From: Actinomycetaceae bacterium
Lineage (GTDB): Bacteria; Actinomycetota; Actinomycetes; Actinomycetales; Actinomycetaceae
DNA: 64,000 bases
Direction of reading: 5' to 3'
Assembly: GCA_030532245.1 (NCBI GenBank)
Contig: JAUNLN010000001.1
Coordinates: 62,001-126,000, forward strand
Below are positions 53,871 through 63,483 of the stretch, in pieces. The notes below the pieces were generated by a model, which worked only from the letters and a program-made list of their open reading frames with translations, was not told where the DNA came from and ran no database searches. The translations under genes were made by a program, and so were the position numbers. The first letter of the stretch is position 1. Every line of letters begins with the position of its first letter.

Positions 53871-54815
53871 GTGGTTTTGCAGAAGATCTCCGTAGTCGTA
53901 CCTTGTTTTAACGAGGAGGCGTCGTTGCCCCATCTCGTGGAGGCGGTTGAGGGCGTGTTTGCGCGGCTCGATAAGGGTTGGAATCTGATTTTGGTTGATG
54001 ACGGCTCTAGGGATGCGACGGCTGCGGTGATTGAGGAGCTTGCCGCGTCTCACGAGAACGTTCGGGGTGTGTTGCTTTCGCGTAATTTTGGTAAGGAGTC
54101 CGCGATGGTTGCGGGCATGTCTTACGCGGATGGAGATGCGACGCTGATTATGGATGCGGATTTGCAGCATCCGCCAACGCTCTTGCCGACGCTGATTTCG
54201 ACGATGGAGGAGTCGGGCGCGGATCAGGTGGTTGCGGTGCGTGATCGGGCGGGTGACTCGAGGCTGCGCACGGCTTGGTCGCGCTTGTATTACAGGCTTT
54301 CGAATCGGTTGATTGAGGATATTCAGCTCGTGGATGGGGCTGGCGATTTCCGGCTTTTGTCGAGGAGGGCGGTTGACACCCTGCTGGCCCTGGATGAGCG
54401 TTCGCGGTTTTCTAAGGGTTTGTTTTCGTGGATTGGCTACCCGACGGAGTACGTGAAGTACGAGAATCAGCAGCGTAGTGGTGGCAAGACTTCCTGGTCG
54501 TTTAAGTCGCTGTTTAACTATGGTCTCGATGGGATTGTTTCGTTTAACGCGAAGCCGCTTCGTATTGTGGCGAGTTTTGGGGCGTTGACGTTTGGTTTTG
54601 CCCTCCTTTATTTGCTGTGGCTGCTCGTGAATTGGGCGGCTTATGGTGTTGAGACGCCCGGTTACATTACTACGTTCGCCGCGATTGTCGCGTTTTCGGG
54701 TATTCAGTTGCTGGCGCTCGGTGTGGTTGGCGAGTATGTGGGCAGGATTTATGCTGAGGTTAAGCGTCGCCCGCATTTCGTGGTTCATAGAGAAGTGGGT
54801 TTCGAGAAACACTGA
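53871..54815 (+). CDS. Glycosyltransferase family 2, polyprenyl-phosphate type
   Basis: About 314 residues. GT-A catalytic domain: KISVVVPCFNEEASLPHLV, LILVDDGSRDATAAV, and the DADLQHPP DXD motif; two membrane helices end the protein (ALTFGFALLYLLWLLVNWA and a second after residue 275). This layout is that of GtrB/DPM-like transferases that load a sugar onto undecaprenyl phosphate. The frame is open to 53796, but GTG at 53871 gives the family start. The sugar and the acceptor glycan are unknown. Confidence 0.88.
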   Translation: MVLQKISVVVPCFNEEASLPHLVEAVEGVFARLDKGWNLILVDDGSRDATAAVIEELAASHENVRGVLLSRNFGKESAMVAGMSYADGDATLIMDADLQHPPTLLPTLISTMEESGADQVVAVRDRAGDSRLRTAWSRLYYRLSNRLIEDIQLVDGAGDFRLLSRRAVDTLLALDERSRFSKGLFSWIGYPTEYVKYENQQRSGGKTSWSFKSLFNYGLDGIVSFNAKPLRIVASFGALTFGFALLYLLWLLVNWAAYGVETPGYITTFAAIVAFSGIQLLALGVVGEYVGRIYAEVKRRPHFVVHREVGFEKH

Positions 54816-54853
54816 TGTTTCGCGGGTTTTGATCGATAGGTGAGGTGTTGGCA

Positions 54854-55612
54854 GTGGCTGAGCAGACGGTGATGTTTGAGGGTGCAACTGGTTTGCAGCT
54901 GTCTGGCATTCTGGATTTTCCGGATGAGGAGCCGAAGGCTTGGGCTGTGATCGCGCATTGTTTCACGTGTAACAAGTCGCTGCCGGCGGTTGCGCGCATC
55001 GCGAAGGCGCTGAAGAAGCGCGGTTTTGGTGTGTTGCGGTTTGATTTCGCGGGTCTTGGGGCGTCGGCGGGTAATTTTGTGGACTCCACTTTTTCTGCGG
55101 ACGTTGCTGATTTGAAGGCGGCGTGCCACTGGATGGAGGCGGAGGGGCGCGTACCGAAGGTCTTGATTGGTCACTCGCTCGGTGGTGCGGCGGTGCTCGC
55201 GGCTGCGGGTAGTTTGGATTCGATTGAGGCGGTTGCAACGATTGGTGCGCCCGCGGATCCGGCTCACTTGACGCAGATTTTGAAGGATCGCCTTGACCCG
55301 GTTTACAGGGAGGGGTCTGCGGTGATTCAGATTGCGGGCCACGACATGCTGGTTGGAGCTGAGTTGTTCCACGATTTGAAGGCGCAGGACGATTTCCACG
55401 TGAAGGTTCGAAACCTCGGTAAGCCCCTGCTGATCCTGCATTCGCCGCGCGATGGAGTGGTGGACATTCACAACGCGATGGATATTTACCGCACCGCGCA
55501 GATGCCGAAGAGTTTTGTTTCGCTCGATGATGCGGACCATTTGATGACCCGTCCGGGTGTTGCCGCGTGGGCTGGGGAGATCATCGCGAGCTGGGCGGCC
55601 CGCTACATTTAG
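54854..55612 (+). CDS. Alpha/beta hydrolase
   Basis: About 252 residues. Nucleophile elbow GHSLGGAAVLAAAG, and HSPRDGVVDIHNAMDIY then DDADHLMTRP supply the Asp and His of the triad. This resembles the hydrolase domain often fused to OsmC-like proteins. GTG 54854 follows GAGGTG by 6 nt; GTG 54845 is an alternative. A one-mismatch parS (54959-54974) lies in the coding sequence. Substrate unknown. Confidence 0.88.
   Translation: MAEQTVMFEGATGLQLSGILDFPDEEPKAWAVIAHCFTCNKSLPAVARIAKALKKRGFGVLRFDFAGLGASAGNFVDSTFSADVADLKAACHWMEAEGRVPKVLIGHSLGGAAVLAAAGSLDSIEAVATIGAPADPAHLTQILKDRLDPVYREGSAVIQIAGHDMLVGAELFHDLKAQDDFHVKVRNLGKPLLILHSPRDGVVDIHNAMDIYRTAQMPKSFVSLDDADHLMTRPGVAAWAGEIIASWAARYI
54959..54974. other. 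Degenerate parS-like sequence in hydrolase gene
   Basis: TGTTTCACGTGTAACA differs from parS at one position (A to T in the right arm). It encodes CFTCN, so it might be chance. Confidence 0.35.
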
Positions 55613-55752
55613 GCCGCATTTGCGGCGTAATGTCCGCTTTTCTGGGCATTTCCTGTAAATTCGCATGTACGCGCGATTTTCCTCGCGAGCGCGGCAGCGG
55701 ATTCTCTTCCCGTTGCGCACCCATGTCCGCCCACCGAACATAAGGAGATTTT

Positions 55753-57474
55753 GTGACTCGTTCACACGAGGGCGTTAAAAGAGTTGTTGGAGCTTTGGTC
55801 GCGTTTTTGATGGTTGGGGGTTTGGCGGCGTGTTCACCGTCGCAGCCTGACGCGCAGCGCCCGAGCGAGCCGGAGGTGACGGAGCCGCCCCTGCCAACGG
55901 AGACGGTGAGTTTTTCTAGTGACGTGGAGGCGTCTGCCGGGCTCCTTAAGTCGGCGGAGGTTGCTGTGATTGCGTCGGAAACTCCTTTGGCGCAGATGAG
56001 GGCGGCGGCTCTCGGGTCGGCGCTTGCGGTGCCGGTGCTCACGCAGCTTGGTGGGGCGAGCGTGGAGTCGGAGCTGTCGCGCCTTGGAGTGCAGACGGTG
56101 CTTGCGGTTGGCGATGTCACGCTGCCGGGCGGTGTGCAGGTGATGGTCGATGATGGCACAACGCAGGCGGCCACAACGATTCTCGGCAGGGAGGTGCAGC
56201 CTGTAGCCGAGCTCGGCGTTGCAGACATTCTGGGTTTCGACAGGGCTATGCCGCTCGTGCCGGAGTTCTTGCAGGAGGAGCCCGCTGAGGATTCAGAAGG
56301 CGCACCCGCGGAAGGTGAGCTTGCCGAGGGGCAGCCGGGGGAGGGCGATCCTGCCGAGGGGGAGAACCCCGCGGGAGAGGCTGAGACCGGCGAGGCGGAG
56401 CAGGTGGTAGAGCCGGAGCTGATCGATTTGGCACAGTTGCCGGTGGGTAAGGTGAATAGTCCGAATCCGAACGCGGTGGCGTTCGCAACCGCAGGCTCCC
56501 CGCTTGGCCTCGTGGCAAACGCGAAGACTGCGGGCTTGCCGGTGGTCACCCTCCCCGTCGCGGATCTTCGCGCAACGAGTGAGGGCATGCAGATGGCTCG
56601 AGACGGTCGCGTAGCGGTCGGTCTCGGTTCGGCGTTTGGCACGCCGGGCGAGTTCCGCGACCTGGTTGCGCTCGCGGATGCCGAGGAGCTTCCCGGCGGT
56701 GGCGGCCTCGTCTTCCCCGATAGGCGCATGATCGCGCTCTACGGCCACCCGTATGGCGGCGCGCTTGGCGTGCTTGGCGAGCAAGACCCGACGTCGGCTG
56801 CCGAGCTCGCGGTGCAGTACGCGGCGGAATACCAGGAGTTTTCCGCCGAGCCCGTGCTTCCCGCCTTCGAAATCATTGCGACGGTCGCGTCCGCGGGCCC
56901 CGGTGACGACGGCTTGTATTCCGATGTCACGCCGGTTGAGGATCTTGTCGCTTCGGTTGATGCGATAACTGAGGTGGGCGGCTACGCGATTATCGATTTG
57001 CAGCCGGGGCGCGCGAGTCTGCTCGATCAGGCGAAGATTTATGAGGAGCTACTGAAGCGCCCGAACGTTGGGTTGGCGCTCGACCCGGAGTGGAAGCTGT
57101 ACGGCGATGAGGTACACCTGGAGCAGGTTGGCCACATCGAGGTTGCGGAGGCCAATGAGGTGTCGCAGTGGCTGGCGGGCCTCGTGCGAGCGAACAATTT
57201 GCCGCAGAAGGTGTTCATGTTGCACCAGTTCCAGTGGCAGATGATCCGCGATCGCGAGCAGCTGGTTACCCGCCCGGAGCTTGCGACGATTATTCACGTG
57301 GACGGCCACGGCACTCCCGGCGCGAAGTACGAAACCTGGAATGTTATTCGCGACGAGTTGCCCGCGGGCGTTTGGCTTGCTTGGAAGAACTTCATTGATG
57401 AGGACGAGCCCATGCTTAACCCTCAGCAGACGATGGAGGTTGAGCCGAGCCCCTGGATCGTGTCGTTCCAGTAG
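55753..57474 (+). CDS. Conserved actinobacterial lipoprotein of unknown function
   Basis: 573 residues. Lipobox LAAC with Cys27 after a hydrophobic signal (VVGALVAFLMVGG). Residues 50-170 resemble cell-wall-binding-repeat-like alpha/beta modules. An acidic Glu/Gly/Pro linker (about 175-220) follows. The C-terminal half (from IALYGHPYGGALGVLGEQDP) includes AIIDLQPGRASLLDQAKIYEELLKRPNVGLALDPEWKL and MLHQFQWQMIRDRE, a pattern known to me from uncharacterised lipoproteins in other actinobacteria. Asp/Glu/His-rich strands suggest a barrel enzyme, but no catalytic family was recognised. AAGGAG precedes the GTG start. Confidence 0.7.
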   Translation: MTRSHEGVKRVVGALVAFLMVGGLAACSPSQPDAQRPSEPEVTEPPLPTETVSFSSDVEASAGLLKSAEVAVIASETPLAQMRAAALGSALAVPVLTQLGGASVESELSRLGVQTVLAVGDVTLPGGVQVMVDDGTTQAATTILGREVQPVAELGVADILGFDRAMPLVPEFLQEEPAEDSEGAPAEGELAEGQPGEGDPAEGENPAGEAETGEAEQVVEPELIDLAQLPVGKVNSPNPNAVAFATAGSPLGLVANAKTAGLPVVTLPVADLRATSEGMQMARDGRVAVGLGSAFGTPGEFRDLVALADAEELPGGGGLVFPDRRMIALYGHPYGGALGVLGEQDPTSAAELAVQYAAEYQEFSAEPVLPAFEIIATVASAGPGDDGLYSDVTPVEDLVASVDAITEVGGYAIIDLQPGRASLLDQAKIYEELLKRPNVGLALDPEWKLYGDEVHLEQVGHIEVAEANEVSQWLAGLVRANNLPQKVFMLHQFQWQMIRDREQLVTRPELATIIHVDGHGTPGAKYETWNVIRDELPAGVWLAWKNFIDEDEPMLNPQQTMEVEPSPWIVSFQ

Positions 57475-57632
57475 TCCCTGCGAGACCAAAACCGAAGCCG
57501 CGTGCGGGTACTAGGCAAACGCGTCAAAGGTTACTCGGATAAGCCCCGCGCTCGGGCGCAAGCATCCGGCCGCGCGCGAGAAAGGCTGCCACGCGTGAGC
57601 AACCCGCTAAGGCGCAAACTCTGGTTTTGCAC

Positions 57633-57670
57633 AAAATAGTTGAGGCCCCCGCGGGGGCCTCAACTATTTT
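57633..57670. terminator. Bidirectional terminator, 38-bp perfect palindrome
   Basis: AAAATAGTTGAGGCCCCCG and its exact complement, 19 bp per arm, ending in TTTT on both strands. It lies between the convergent lipoprotein and malic enzyme genes. Confidence 0.9.
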
Positions 57671-57685
57671 CCTATGCGCTACTAA

Positions 57686-59131
57686 CTACTTTTTGTCGGT
57701 AGCCACATGCTCCTGTACGGGTAGTTCGTGGCGCGGTAGCGTCGAAGCCGCGTCGCGCACAGCCCTTGAGACGTACCTCGGTACGCGGTCGTCGAACACG
57801 CCGGGGATGATGTAGTTCTTCGAAAGCTCCGAGTCGGAGATTACGTTCGAGATTGCGAGCGCACACACGCGAAGCAACTCGGTGTTGATCGTCTTGATGT
57901 GCGAGTCGAGGATTCCTCGGAACAGGCCGGGGAAGGCAAGAACGTTGTTGATCTGGTTCGGGAAGTCGGAGCGGCCGGTTGCAACGATTTCGGCGTACTC
58001 GGCTGCGCCAACGGGATCAACTTCGGGAGTCGGGTTCGCAAGGGCGAACACGATCGCGCGGTCTGCCATGACGGCGAGGTCTTCAGGCTCCAAAATGTTG
58101 CCCTGGGATACGCCGATAAACACGTCCGCGTCCTTCAGGCCTTCCTTCAAGCTGCCCTTGATGAGGTTCTTGTTCGTCATCTCGGCAAGCTCCTTGCGCG
58201 CAGCGTTGAAGCCTTCGGTTTCGTCGCGCGAGAGAGCGCCATTGCGGCCGTAGCCGATGATGTCGGTTGCGCCCTGGGCGAGCAGTAGCTTGATGATTGC
58301 GGTGCCGGCGGCGCCAACACCTGAGACGACGATGCGCACGTCCTCAATCTTCTTGTCAACGACCTTGAGGGCGTTGATGAGGGCGGCGAGAACTACAACA
58401 GCGGTTCCGTGCTGGTCGTCGTGGAACACGGGGATGTCGAGTTCTTCCTTCAGGCGCGCTTCGATTTCGAAGCAGCGGGGTGCGGAGATGTCTTCAAGGT
58501 TGATGCCGCCGTAGGCCGGTGCAATGGCTTTTACGATGCGGATGATTTCCTCGGTGTCCTTGGTGTCAAGAACGACCGGCCACGCGTCGACGCCGCCGAA
58601 CTGCTTGAACAGTACGGCCTTGCCTTCCATTACGGGCAGGGCTGCCTCGGGGCCGATGTCGCCCATGCCGAGCACTGCGGTTCCGTCGGTTACGACGGCT
58701 ACGGAGTTGGAACGCATGGTGAGGAAGTGCGACTTCATGGGGTTGTCGTGGATCGACTGGCTAACGCGGGCTACGCCGGGCGTGTAGACGCGTGAGAGGT
58801 CCGCACGGTTTTTGATCGGAGCCTTGGGGGCTACGCCGATTTTGCCGCCGACGTGTGCGAGGAAGGTTGCGTCTGAGATGGAGCAGAGGCGTACGCCTTC
58901 GGTTTCGCGCAGGATGTGCGCGATTTCGCGGCGGTGCTCCGAGTCGCGAGCGTTTACAGTTAGGTCGAGGGACAGTGATCCGTCCACGGAGTCAGCCACG
59001 TCGAGGCCGGTGATGAGTGCGCCCGTGTCGGAGATTAGGTCTAGGACCTTGTTCATGCGTACACGAGTTTCGTCGATTATGAGGCGAAATGACGCGGTAT
59101 AAGACGGTGAAACCTGCAAATTTGCTCCCAT
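57686..59131 (-). CDS. NAD(P)-dependent malic enzyme with ACT domain
   Basis: About 481 residues; malate to pyruvate and CO2. An N-terminal ACT-like regulatory domain (to about residue 85) is followed by the malic-enzyme core: [61 protein letters not shown] and the nucleotide site [28 protein letters not shown] is also present. ATG at 59131 seems likelier than the TTG at 59152; neither has a strong Shine-Dalgarno. It is divergent from the DASS transporter, suggesting joint use of imported malate. Confidence 0.93.
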   Translation of the reverse strand: MGANLQVSPSYTASFRLIIDETRVRMNKVLDLISDTGALITGLDVADSVDGSLSLDLTVNARDSEHRREIAHILRETEGVRLCSISDATFLAHVGGKIGVAPKAPIKNRADLSRVYTPGVARVSQSIHDNPMKSHFLTMRSNSVAVVTDGTAVLGMGDIGPEAALPVMEGKAVLFKQFGGVDAWPVVLDTKDTEEIIRIVKAIAPAYGGINLEDISAPRCFEIEARLKEELDIPVFHDDQHGTAVVVLAALINALKVVDKKIEDVRIVVSGVGAAGTAIIKLLLAQGATDIIGYGRNGALSRDETEGFNAARKELAEMTNKNLIKGSLKEGLKDADVFIGVSQGNILEPEDLAVMADRAIVFALANPTPEVDPVGAAEYAEIVATGRSDFPNQINNVLAFPGLFRGILDSHIKTINTELLRVCALAISNVISDSELSKNYIIPGVFDDRVPRYVSRAVRDAASTLPRHELPVQEHVATDKK

Positions 59132-59355
59132 TGTTAGTTTCAATTTGGACAAAAGTTCTATACCTCAACTATATAAGTCTTGCACGAGTATTGCCTGAAC
59201 GGTTGATCACACCAAAGCTGTGGATTTTAGCGGGTTTTTACCGGTCTTGAAGCGTTCTCGCAGGGAATTCGAATATGTCTTGGTGTGAGCTAGACTATGG
59301 AATTGTATTTACCGGGCGTGACGTAGCACTCATTAGTGCGGAAATAGGACTATCG

Positions 59356-60828
59356 ATGACTCCGAAGTCTCAGCAGGTTAAGCGTCGTTCAGCAAGGCCA
59401 ACTGTTAGGAAAACAGATCGGAGGGGCTCTAAGCCCAAGGCGGTGGTGCCTAATCCCACCACTAAGGTTAAACGGTTCGGGCAGATCGCGGCGGTGATCG
59501 GCTTCCTCATTCCGTTCGTTGTGGATATTCCGAGCTTGGATGATGTCGGTGAGCGTATGCTCGCTATCTTCCTCGCGGCGATCATGCTGTGGGTGACGGA
59601 GGCGATTCCGCTTTCTGCAACCGCGGTGCTCGTGATTATGGCTGAGGTGCTACTGGTTTCGGATCAGGCGCTGTTGCCGGTCGCGGAGGGGGCGCCTAGC
59701 TCGGCGACGTTCTTCGCTTCCCTTGCAAACCCGGTGATCATCCTGTTCCTCGGCGGTTTCATGCTGGCTGATGGTGCGGCGAAGTTTGGCGTAGATAAGG
59801 CGATCGCGGCGGTCATGCTGCGCCCGTTCCTGTCTTCTCCGAAGATGATGCTGATGGGCGTCATGCTGATCACGGCCACGCTTTCGATGTTCATGTCGAA
59901 CACGGCGACGACTGCGACGATGTTTGCGGTGTTTATGCCGGTTCTCGCCCAGCTTCCCGAGGGTAAGTCTCGCGTCGGTTTGGCGCTGTCAATCCCGGTG
60001 GCCGCAAACGTTGGAGGCATTGGCACGCCGGTTGGCACGCCTCCGAACGCGATCGCGCTCGGCGCACTCCAAAGCGCTGGCGTCCACATCAGCTTCGTGA
60101 AGTGGATGGCGCTCGCGGTGCCGCTAATGCTTGTCGTGCTCGCGATTTCGTGGATTTGGCTCGCGGTTGCCTACATGCCGAAGGATCTGAAGATCGACCT
60201 CGACCTGAGCGCAAAGTTTGAAACGGGCCGTAACGCAATGATTTTCTACGTGGTTGCAGGCGTCACCGTTTTGCTGTGGATGACGGAGCCGCTGCACGGA
60301 ATCTCTTCTAACACGGTTGGTTTCGTGCCGGTGGTGCTCCTGATGGTCACGCAGGCAATGTCGGGTGACGACTTGAAGGCTCTCGACTGGCCGGTTCTGT
60401 GGCTGGTTGCGGGCGGTATTGCTCTTGGTATCGGCGTTGGCAAGACTGGCCTGGATGCGTGGATCATTGGCCTCATTAACTGGACTGCGGTTCCGGTGGC
60501 CCTGCTCCTGCTTGCGCTCGCGGGCGTCGGTTTTGGTATGTCGAACGTGATTTCCCACTCGGCTGCGGCGAACCTCCTCATTCCGCTTGGCATGGGTCTT
60601 GGTGCGTCGGTTGCGGCAACGCCCGCGGAGATCGCCGTCGTTCTCGCACTCGGCTGTTCGCTTGGCATGTGCCTGCCGATTTCGACTCCCCCGAACGCGA
60701 TCGCGTACTCGACGGGCGAGATCAGCACGCCGCGCATGGTGAAGACCGGCCTCGTGGTCGGCGTGTCGGGCACGGTTCTGCTCGCCTTCGTCATGCCGCT
60801 CTACTGGGGTGCGTCAGGGCTGCTGTGA
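59356..60828 (+). CDS. DASS/SLC13 dicarboxylate:Na+ symporter
   Basis: About 490 residues and 11-12 helices, imports C4-dicarboxylates or related anions. Both substrate-clamp motifs are present: MSNTATTATMFAVF with VGTPPNAIALG in the first half, and MSNVISHSAAANLLIPLG with ISTPPNAIAYS in the second. The frame is open to 59275, but ATG 59356 has AGGAC upstream; the first 45 residues are basic and cytoplasmic. It is followed 9 bp later by the histidine kinase gene. Confidence 0.9.
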   Translation: MTPKSQQVKRRSARPTVRKTDRRGSKPKAVVPNPTTKVKRFGQIAAVIGFLIPFVVDIPSLDDVGERMLAIFLAAIMLWVTEAIPLSATAVLVIMAEVLLVSDQALLPVAEGAPSSATFFASLANPVIILFLGGFMLADGAAKFGVDKAIAAVMLRPFLSSPKMMLMGVMLITATLSMFMSNTATTATMFAVFMPVLAQLPEGKSRVGLALSIPVAANVGGIGTPVGTPPNAIALGALQSAGVHISFVKWMALAVPLMLVVLAISWIWLAVAYMPKDLKIDLDLSAKFETGRNAMIFYVVAGVTVLLWMTEPLHGISSNTVGFVPVVLLMVTQAMSGDDLKALDWPVLWLVAGGIALGIGVGKTGLDAWIIGLINWTAVPVALLLLALAGVGFGMSNVISHSAAANLLIPLGMGLGASVAATPAEIAVVLALGCSLGMCLPISTPPNAIAYSTGEISTPRMVKTGLVVGVSGTVLLAFVMPLYWGASGLL

Positions 60829-60837
60829 GGCTAAATC

Positions 60838-62949
60838 ATGGCCGATTCAAAGTGGACTAGGCCGATTTCGCGCCTCGGTGGCGATTCGGCGAACTACTAC
60901 TTGCGCATTCTCGTCGTCGCGAAAGACGATCACGATTTCGTGCATCAGGCGGCGATGGATCTTGATGGTGAGTTGCCGAACTGTGACGTAAACGTTGCGA
61001 TTGGTTTCGACGAGGTCGAGGAGGCGGTGTCTGAGCGGTGCGAGCAGTGCCTCGTCCCGGGGGTGATCATCTCACCGCGCCTCGGGCCGGTCGATGAGGT
61101 GATTGCGAGGCTTCGCGAGTTTGAGGCGTTGAAGCGCTCGGGGTTCGTGCTACTCACGGATGAGAGTAAGCACTACGACGTGTCGAAGTCGATCGGCGAC
61201 GGCTCTCTCGTGTCGCTGGTTTCGGTGCCGTGGACGCAGCCGGCGCTCGTAGAGCAGGTCTCCGCGGTGATCGCTAGGTGGCTGTTCAAGTACTTCCCGG
61301 ACGCGGAGATTACGCGCGCAACGGTTGGGTTTGAGGCGTGGGATGAGCCGCGTGGCGGCGACCTCCTGTACGGGCTCGACACTCCGGGTGAGCAGGTGCA
61401 AAGAGTGCTCCTGGAGGGCATTGAACGCATTTTGGGGCCGAGGCCGCGAATCATGCTCCCCGCGGGTGTGGATTTGACCCGCCAGGGTGAGTCTGTGGAC
61501 GCCGTGTATCTCGTGCTACGCGGCTCGGTGGCGCTGCATCGTTCCTCCCAGTTTGGCGACGTGCTCCTGCACCACGCGACTTCGGGCCCGCTGATTGGCC
61601 TGATTTCGCTCGCCCGCCAGCAAAGGGCGATGTTCACCTCCACGACGACGACGGATGTGGAGACGATCCGCCTGTCGATTGAGCAGCTCGAGTTCGTGCT
61701 CCAGCATTCTCCAGACACGTCGGCGAACCTCGCGGTTGTTGCAATCCAGGCGCTCACGGCGAGGCTTGTCCGCGCTGAATACCTGCATATTGAGAAGAAC
61801 GAGCTTGCAGAGCAGTTGGAGATTGAGCGGAAGAATCTTCAAGAAACGCTTGAACAGTTGCGTTCGGCGCGCGCGAAACTCGTTGAGCAAACCAAGTTTG
61901 CGATGCTCGGCGAGCTGTCGGCGGGCATCGCGCACGAGTTGAACAATCCGGTGGCCGCGCTCCAGCGGGCAACCGACCACATTGCCACCGATCTGGAAGT
62001 CGTGCTGTCGTCTACTCCGTCGCTGAAAGACGCGTCGGAGGCGATGGAGCGAACGCTTCACGCGAGAGCGCGTTCGACTGCGGAGGAGCGTGCGCTCGTC
62101 CGTGAGGTCATGGAGTACACGGGTGGTGATCGGGCGCTCGCGAAGCGACTCGTTGCCGCGGAGATTGTGGATCCAGACCAGATTAAGTCGCTTCTTCGCA
62201 AGGAGAAGAAGGCGCGGTTCTCGCTTCTTAGCCATTCGCCGACGGAGGTGCTTGAGGCGGCCGCGCAGATCGGCAAGTCGGTTCGCAACTCCACGGTTGC
62301 GGCGAATAGGATCACCGACCTGGTGTCGTCGCTGAAGGCGTATGCGCGTCCAGACACCTCCGCGATTGAGGGTGTGGATGTGCGGGAGAACATTCAGGAC
62401 GTTTTGCGCCTCACTTCGCACAGGATGCGCGGCGTGGAGATTGAACGCAAGTTCGACGAGGTGCCAACGATTCGTTGCTATCCAGCTCGTTTGGAGCAGG
62501 TTTGGACGAACCTGCTGATAAACGCTGCGGAGGCGATTGGAGCGGAGATGGCTTCTTTGGCTGAGGCTGAGGCGGCGTCTTCGGATAAGGATGCTGGCAA
62601 GGGCGCGTTCTTGCCGGCGCGCGGCGCGGTGGACCCGATGATTGAGGTGTCTACGAGTCTTGCCGATGAGGGTCATGTTCGTGTGACGATTACGGATAAT
62701 GGCCCGGGTATTCCGCCCGAGTACACGGAGCGGATAATGGAACCCCATTTCACGACAAAGGGCGGTCAGGTGCGCTTTGGTTTGGGGATGGGCATGTCGA
62801 TTACGAAGTCGATTGTGGACGATCACGATGGTGTGTTGCAGATCGATTCGGTGCCTGGAAGAACGTCCATTTCGGTTGTACTGCCGATCGAAGGCCCGTC
62901 TCGGGCCGAGTCGTTTACAGTGGAAGAAAGTGGAAGCGAGGAGTCATGA
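60838..62949 (+). CDS. Cytoplasmic histidine kinase with pseudo-receiver and cNMP-like domains
   Basis: 703 residues, no membrane helix. Residues 20-150 fold like a receiver but have Ser where the phospho-acceptor Asp should be (VIISPRLG), so it is a pseudo-receiver. Residues 195-310 are a cyclic-nucleotide-binding-type sensor (LTRQGESVDAVYLVLRGSVAL, GPLIGLISLA). A coiled coil (315-350) leads to the H box GELSAGIAHELNNPVAALQ with His366. The ATPase domain has NLLINAAEAIG, DNGPGIPPEY and GLGMGMSITKSIV. The signal is unknown; nearby genes suggest dicarboxylate or redox state. ATGA overlap with the response regulator. Confidence 0.88.
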   Translation: MADSKWTRPISRLGGDSANYYLRILVVAKDDHDFVHQAAMDLDGELPNCDVNVAIGFDEVEEAVSERCEQCLVPGVIISPRLGPVDEVIARLREFEALKRSGFVLLTDESKHYDVSKSIGDGSLVSLVSVPWTQPALVEQVSAVIARWLFKYFPDAEITRATVGFEAWDEPRGGDLLYGLDTPGEQVQRVLLEGIERILGPRPRIMLPAGVDLTRQGESVDAVYLVLRGSVALHRSSQFGDVLLHHATSGPLIGLISLARQQRAMFTSTTTTDVETIRLSIEQLEFVLQHSPDTSANLAVVAIQALTARLVRAEYLHIEKNELAEQLEIERKNLQETLEQLRSARAKLVEQTKFAMLGELSAGIAHELNNPVAALQRATDHIATDLEVVLSSTPSLKDASEAMERTLHARARSTAEERALVREVMEYTGGDRALAKRLVAAEIVDPDQIKSLLRKEKKARFSLLSHSPTEVLEAAAQIGKSVRNSTVAANRITDLVSSLKAYARPDTSAIEGVDVRENIQDVLRLTSHRMRGVEIERKFDEVPTIRCYPARLEQVWTNLLINAAEAIGAEMASLAEAEAASSDKDAGKGAFLPARGAVDPMIEVSTSLADEGHVRVTITDNGPGIPPEYTERIMEPHFTTKGGQVRFGLGMGMSITKSIVDDHDGVLQIDSVPGRTSISVVLPIEGPSRAESFTVEESGSEES

Positions 62950-63416
62950 AGCTTGCGATCTTGATTGTTGAGGATGAGCCGGAGGTTCGCGACGCGCTTG
63001 AGCGTGATCTCGAGGAGTTCCACGAGGTGTGCCGGATTGAGGTGGCGGATTCTGTAGATGACGCGTGGGCGGCTGTGGATGAGGTCGATGAGGATGGCGA
63101 CATGCTGGCTCTCGTTCTAGCGGATCATCGTTTGCCCGGTAAGACGGGTGTCGATTTCCTGGTGGAGATGATGGAGGATGCGCGCACGGTTGATACGCGC
63201 AAGGTGCTCGTCACGGGCCAGGCGGATCAGGATGACACGATTCGCGCGTTGAATGATGCGAGCTTGGATCACTATTTCTCGAAGCCGTGGAATGTGGAGA
63301 AGCTACTTGACGAGGTGCGTGAGCTGCTAACTGATTTTGTGCTTTCTCTCGGTGTTGATCCGCTTCCGCACATGAGGGCGCTGAACGCGGTTCGCGTGAT
63401 GGATGCGCTACGCTAA
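62946..63416 (+). CDS. Response regulator, receiver-only
   Basis: 156 residues. Acidic pocket ED at 9-10, phospho-acceptor Asp60 in VLADHRLPGKTG, Thr90 and Lys113 in YFSKPW, all canonical. No DNA-binding output domain; a 35-residue helical tail follows. The partner kinase overlaps by 4 bp. Output must be through protein contact or phosphotransfer. KPW-type receivers are frequent in signalling with HD-GYP or complex phosphorelays. Confidence 0.92.
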   Translation: MKLAILIVEDEPEVRDALERDLEEFHEVCRIEVADSVDDAWAAVDEVDEDGDMLALVLADHRLPGKTGVDFLVEMMEDARTVDTRKVLVTGQADQDDTIRALNDASLDHYFSKPWNVEKLLDEVRELLTDFVLSLGVDPLPHMRALNAVRVMDALR

Positions 63417-63451
63417 CCCCTTGGTTTGGCTGAGTTAAAGCCAGTTTCTGT

Positions 63452-63483
63452 ATGAGAGACCCGCCGTTTGGTGGGTCTCTCAT
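63452..63483 (+). terminator. Hairpin after the two-component genes
   Basis: ATGAGAGACCCGCC pairs with GGTGGGTCTCTCAT (one G-U) around GTTT, a 14 bp stem 35 bp after the stop. No T-run follows, so it may be an intrinsic terminator of the actinobacterial U-less type. Confidence 0.6.

Noticed and set aside
51882..54887. 1001-residue minus-strand ORF across the PFOR-flavoprotein-glycosyltransferase genes
   Set aside because: Arg/His-rich antisense reading produced by codon bias of three well-supported plus-strand genes; it spans several genes and an operon terminator.
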